NCBI GenBank assembly: GCA_038319025.1
Contig: JBBQCW010000027.1
Coordinates: 1-22,419 of the forward strand
Length of the DNA: 22,419 bases
Direction: 5' to 3'
Source: JBBQCW01 sp038319025
GTDB lineage: Bacteria > Actinomycetota > Thermoleophilia > Solirubrobacterales > Solirubrobacteraceae
Shown here: one piece after another, positions 19,425 to 22,419 of the stretch
Layout: each line of letters opens with the position of its first letter
Numbering within the stretch: the stretch's first letter is position 1
Translations under genes and position numbers: made by a program
The notes under the pieces: generated by a model
Database searches by the model: none
What the model saw: only the letters and a program-made list of their open reading frames with translations
What the model was told of the DNA's origin: nothing

Positions 19425-20027
19425 ATGGAAGTCAAACGCCGAACCCAAGCTGATCGTTCTGCCGCCACGCGTGAGGCGCTGGTAGCTGCCGCTCGCCCCC
19501 TGTTCGCCTCCAGCGGGTTCGCGGGCGTGGGGACTGAGGCTCTGGCCGCCGCGGCCGGAGTTACCCGCGGCGCGCTCTACCACCAGTTCGCCGACAAGAC
19601 CGAACTGTTCGCGGCGGTGTTCGAGACGGTCGAGCGCGACATCAGCGAGGGAATCGGCGTGGCGATCGTCGCTTCCGGCGTGACCGATCCGATCGAAGCG
19701 ATGAAGCTCGGCGCGAGCGCCTGGCTGGACGCGTGCGCTGACCCCGAGGTCCAGCAGATCGTGCTGCTCGACGCCCCCGCAGTCCTGGGCTGGGACCGCT
19801 GGCGCGAGATCGCGATGCGCTACGGACTGGGTCTCGTAGAGGGTCTACTCACGCACGGGATGTCGATCGGCCGGATCCCGGAAGGGCCTGTCGCCCCCCT
19901 GGCCGTCGTGCTGATCGGGGCACTGGACGAGGCCGCGCTGTACGTTGCGCGCGCCGAGGATCAGGTGACGGCGCGAGCCGAGGTGGGCGTCGTGGTGGAG
20001 CGACTGGTGGGGGCGCTGGCAGGGTAG
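19425..20027 (+). CDS. TetR/AcrR-family transcriptional regulator
   Basis: The 200-residue protein has the N-terminal TetR DNA-binding domain: ATREALVAAARPLFASSGFAGVGTEALAAAAGVTRGALYHQFADKTELFAAVFE (recognition helix around 45-55, with the conserved GALYHQF). A C-terminal helical ligand and dimerisation domain (about 70-200) follows. TetR genes usually repress a divergent neighbour, here the alpha/beta hydrolase, with the gap at 19362-19424 as shared control region. The ligand is unknown; a substrate of the hydrolase is a natural guess. Confidence 0.95.
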   Translation: MEVKRRTQADRSAATREALVAAARPLFASSGFAGVGTEALAAAAGVTRGALYHQFADKTELFAAVFETVERDISEGIGVAIVASGVTDPIEAMKLGASAWLDACADPEVQQIVLLDAPAVLGWDRWREIAMRYGLGLVEGLLTHGMSIGRIPEGPVAPLAVVLIGALDEAALYVARAEDQVTARAEVGVVVERLVGALAG

Positions 20028-20065
20028 GAACGCGGGTGGCCCCAGAGCGGTGAGCGGCGCCCGAC

Positions 20066-20071
20066 TAGGCT
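20066..20071 (+). promoter_or_regulatory. Leaderless -10 (TAGGCT) for the bicupin gene
   Basis: TAGGCT-GGCCGC-ATG: the element ends 6 nt before the start codon, and no ribosome site is present. Confidence 0.5.
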
Positions 20072-20077
20072 GGCCGC

Positions 20078-21070
20078 ATGACCTCCGACACATCTGACTC
20101 CGCGCTGCGCGCCCGGTACCGCACCGCCGATCAGATCGCCGCCGGCGGGGCGATCGGCAACTTGGGCGAGGGAGCGCAGATCACCGCGCACGGGCTCGCC
20201 ACCCGGCTGATCGCCTGGCCGGGCACCGGGTACCAGACCGAGGCGGTCCACGTGCTCACCCTGGAGCCGGGCGACGAGAGCGATCGCTACGTGTACGAGC
20301 TGGCCGAGGAGGCGCTGCTCTGCTTCAAGGGCAGCGGCGAGGTGTGGTTGCGTGATCAGTGGGTGACGCTCGAGGCGGGCGACATCGCCTACGTGCCGGA
20401 GGGGGTCGAGCGCGCGGTGCGCAATCCGGTCGCGAGCGAGGTTCCGTTCGTCCTCGTCACGCAGATCACCCCGCCGCAGTTTGACCTCTACGCCGACCAC
20501 GGCTTCTACAACGTGGAGCTGGGCGTCATGAACTTCGACTCGATCCACAAGGCGTGCACGAACGCCGCGACGGTGGATCTGGGCGACACGAACGAGCTGG
20601 CCTTCCGCGACACCGAGCCGACGGTGCGTGCCTGGAACCTCGCCCGCGACGACGTGCGCCGCAACGGTGCGCTGTTCAACGCGTACATGGGCGTCCCGTT
20701 CTCCGGTATCGGGCTGCCGATGCGGATCGTGCTGTGGCCGGGCGCCGGTTGTCGCACCGCCGGCTTCAACTACGCGGCCGCTCCGGCGGGCATTCAGGAC
20801 GTCATCCACAAGCACCCCGTGTCCGACGAGTGCCTCGTGTTGTGGGGCGGCAGCGGCTGGTTCTTCATCGGCGATCAATGGGTGCCGGCGCGGGCCGGCG
20901 ACTGCGTGCTTGCTCCGCAGGGCGTCGCCCACGGGCACCGCAGCGACGGCGACTGCCACTTCGGCGGGTTCGCGTCCCCGCCCCAGCTCGACCTTCTGCT
21001 GCCCACCGACCTGTATGTGGACGGCCGGTTCACGTCGCCGCAGGTCACACAGTTGATCGCTGCGGTTTAG
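20078..21070 (+). CDS. Two-domain cupin protein, function unknown
   Basis: The 330-residue protein has two cupin barrels. The second (about 205-310) has a full metal site: H244-K-H246-P-x4-E251 in IHKHPVSDECLVLWGGSG and His285 in PQGVAHGH. The first (about 40-130) keeps the barrel pattern (EALLCFKGSGEVWLRDQWVTLEAGDIAYVPEGV) but lacks the HxH pair, so only one domain is likely catalytic. Bicupins of this kind include dioxygenases, oxalate enzymes and sugar isomerases; the substrate cannot be told here. It converges with a VOC-fold gene 23 nt away, and TAGGCT suggests its own promoter. Confidence 0.85.
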   Translation: MTSDTSDSALRARYRTADQIAAGGAIGNLGEGAQITAHGLATRLIAWPGTGYQTEAVHVLTLEPGDESDRYVYELAEEALLCFKGSGEVWLRDQWVTLEAGDIAYVPEGVERAVRNPVASEVPFVLVTQITPPQFDLYADHGFYNVELGVMNFDSIHKACTNAATVDLGDTNELAFRDTEPTVRAWNLARDDVRRNGALFNAYMGVPFSGIGLPMRIVLWPGAGCRTAGFNYAAAPAGIQDVIHKHPVSDECLVLWGGSGWFFIGDQWVPARAGDCVLAPQGVAHGHRSDGDCHFGGFASPPQLDLLLPTDLYVDGRFTSPQVTQLIAAV

Positions 21071-21093
21071 GCAGAGCCCGGAATGGCCTGCGG

Positions 21094-21681
21094 CTACCCC
21101 GCGTACGGGTCTTTCGGCGAGCGGTCTTCGGACAGCGTGCGCGTGGACCGCATCGTCGGCGCTTCGATCGCATCAGCCACGTGGATGCGCTCGATGTGGT
21201 CGTCGCCGCGGTCCACCCGTATCAGGTGGGCTTCGAACAGCACGTCGGTGTGGGTGCTCCCGTGTGGTGGTTCGACCCGGTAGGACGCCAGTTCGATCAG
21301 TAGGCCGAACGGGTCGGTGAAGTAGATCGAGTCCATGAACCCGCGGTCCTTGGGGCCGCTGTGGGTGATGCCGCGCTCGTCGAGGCGTTCGACGGTCTGA
21401 GCGAACATCGCCTGGGAGATCGCGAACGCGATGTGGTGAACGCAGCCGGGGTCCATCGGCGTGCGGTCGGGGGTGCCGACGCGCTCCTCGTTGGTGAAGA
21501 TCGTGATCAGCCGGCCGTCACCCGGGTCGAAGTACAGGTGGCTCTCGGCCGGGTTGTCGAGGTTGGGCTGCTCGAAGACGAACGGCATTCCCAGGACGCC
21601 TTCCCAGAAGTCGATCGACGTCTGGCGACTCGCGCCGACGAGCGTGACGTGGTGGACGCCTTGGCTCTGCAGCTTTCGCAT
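21094..21681 (-). CDS. VOC-fold (glyoxalase/extradiol dioxygenase-like) protein
   Basis: The 195-residue protein has two beta-alpha-beta-beta-beta modules: GVHHVTLVGASRQTSIDFWEGVLGMPF (8-34) with SHLYFDPGDGRLITIF, and GCVHHIAFAI (79-88) with DSIYFTDPFGLLIELAS (117-133). Likely metal ligands are His11, His83 and Glu130. The layout is close to ring-cleaving dioxygenase-like members. A C-terminal extension of about 60 residues is Arg/Asp-rich. The start at ATG 21681 is preferred over GTG 21690 because the leader is a near copy of that of the divergent gene at 21810, where the ATGCGA/GTGCGA positions align; GAGAGG is 9 nt upstream. Confidence 0.88.
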   Translation of the reverse strand: MRKLQSQGVHHVTLVGASRQTSIDFWEGVLGMPFVFEQPNLDNPAESHLYFDPGDGRLITIFTNEERVGTPDRTPMDPGCVHHIAFAISQAMFAQTVERLDERGITHSGPKDRGFMDSIYFTDPFGLLIELASYRVEPPHGSTHTDVLFEAHLIRVDRGDDHIERIHVADAIEAPTMRSTRTLSEDRSPKDPYAG

Positions 21682-21809
21682 TCGCGACACCCTCTCAGAT
21701 GAAGCGCGGCGACGGTTCCCGGGCCGCGACCCCGCCCGCGGCGGACGCGGAGCAGGTCGTGGGACCGGTTTACCTTGTTATGTATCGCGGCTTCTGAGAG
21801 GGTCGCGCC
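21682..21809. promoter_or_regulatory. Divergent promoter region with mirrored leaders
   Basis: Both genes are preceded by the same leader: TCTGAGAGGGT then CGCG, then the start. On the minus strand it reads CTGAGAGGGTGTCGCGAATGCG, on the plus strand CTGAGAGGGTCGCGCCGTGCG, differing mainly by a 2-nt insertion. TATGTA (21779-21784) is a candidate -10 for the plus-strand gene. Confidence 0.45.
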
Positions 21810-22419
21810 GTGCGAGGTACACGCGCGCCCAGGGGCTCGCGGGGAGCGGCGGGAACCGCTGCGGCGGCGCTCCTTGCGCTCGCGTTCTTCGCCCCGCCGG
21901 CCCGGGCCGCGCCGGGCGACCTCGACCTGTCGTTCAGCGCTGACGGCAAGCAGACGCTGAACTTCGGAGGCGGGGACCGGGCGACCCACGTGGCGGTCGC
22001 GCCGGACGGCCGCATCGTCGTGGTCGGGGCGACGGACGCGGTCGGTGGCGGTGACTTCGCCGTAGGGCGCGTGACCGCCGCCGGCAGCCCCGACGACACG
22101 TTCGGATCGGGGGGCAAGGCGACGTTCGGGACCGACGCGGGGGTCAACGACATCGGCGGCGGGGTGGTCGTCCTCCCGGACGAGAGCGTCGTCGTCGCCG
22201 GTTTCGGCGGGACCGGCCAGGACTTCGTGATCAAGCGCCTGAGCGCCGGCGGCGTGCTCGCCGACACCAAGACCGTCGACTTCGCCGGCAACGAGACGGT
22301 CACCGCGATGGTCGCCCAGGCCGACGGGAAGCTCGTCCTGGTCGGATCGACCAGCGCTGTCGGCAGCGGCGCCTTCGCCATCGCCCGCCTGAACGCGGAC
22401 CTCACGCCGGACACGAGCT
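21810..22419 (+). CDS. Secreted delta-60 repeat (beta-propeller-like) protein, N-terminal part
   Basis: An open frame from GTG 21810 runs off the window: 203 residues are visible and there is no stop. A signal peptide covers about 1-33 (RGTRAPRGSRG then AAAALLALAFFAPPARA, cleavage near ARA-AP). The mature part repeats the delta-60 pattern, a unit of about 55-60 residues built on PDGRIVVVG...DFAVGRV...GSPDDTFGSGGK, then PDESVVVAGF...DFVIKRLSAGG, then ADGKLVLVG...AFAIARLNADL. Such repeats form exported beta structures of unknown function and are plentiful in some actinobacteria. The start has GAGAGG 8 nt upstream. Confidence 0.88.
   Translation, partial: MRGTRAPRGSRGAAGTAAAALLALAFFAPPARAAPGDLDLSFSADGKQTLNFGGGDRATHVAVAPDGRIVVVGATDAVGGGDFAVGRVTAAGSPDDTFGSGGKATFGTDAGVNDIGGGVVVLPDESVVVAGFGGTGQDFVIKRLSAGGVLADTKTVDFAGNETVTAMVAQADGKLVLVGSTSAVGSGAFAIARLNADLTPDTS

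Overview
The window reads as chromosome from a high-GC actinobacterium. The class II ribonucleotide reductase, the DUF2505 protein, the delta-60 repeat exported protein, the many GTG starts and the repeated leaderless arrangement (TANNNT about 6-10 nt before the start codon) all fit Actinomycetota. A Thermoleophilia/Solirubrobacterales host is my best guess, but it is inference only.

Layout. Positions 1-1720 look like an accessory island. On the minus strand is a small ubiquitin-like protein ending in Gly-Gly-Ala, followed after 3 nt by the start of another gene that leaves the window. Divergent from it is a helix-turn-helix regulator plus ImmA/IrrE-type peptidase pair. The island ends in a strong hairpin and three direct repeats that look like an insertion-sequence end, directly against the 3' end of nrdJ. 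Positions 1725-7822 (minus) hold nrdJ, then upstream of it a compact operon tmk -> coiled-coil membrane protein -> Thr-rich membrane protein. holB (delta' clamp-loader subunit) runs divergently from tmk. Positions 8993-10991 (minus) are a three-gene overlapping operon: small helical protein -> PHP phosphoesterase -> uppP. Positions 11104-11810 are a vapBC-type toxin-antitoxin module with two clear tandem operators. Positions 11852-13310 (minus) are an SDR -> SRPBCC pair. Then come a secreted protein, a VIT-family metal transporter, a lipoprotein, the potassium transporter kup, a histone-H1-like protein, a DUF2505 protein and an alpha/beta hydrolase with its divergent TetR regulator. The window closes with a two-domain cupin protein, a VOC-fold protein and the 5' end of a secreted delta-60 repeat protein cut by the window edge.

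How the genes work together. Housekeeping functions dominate: dNTP supply (nrdJ, tmk), replication (holB), undecaprenyl phosphate recycling (uppP) and K+ uptake (kup). The most interesting locus is 1-1543. A bacterial ubiquitin-like protein with a conjugation-type tail is expressed divergently from a regulator/peptidase pair of the CapH/CapP kind, which is known to control anti-phage operons. I infer a partly visible ubiquitin-like conjugation (probably defence) operon whose enzymes lie beyond position 1.
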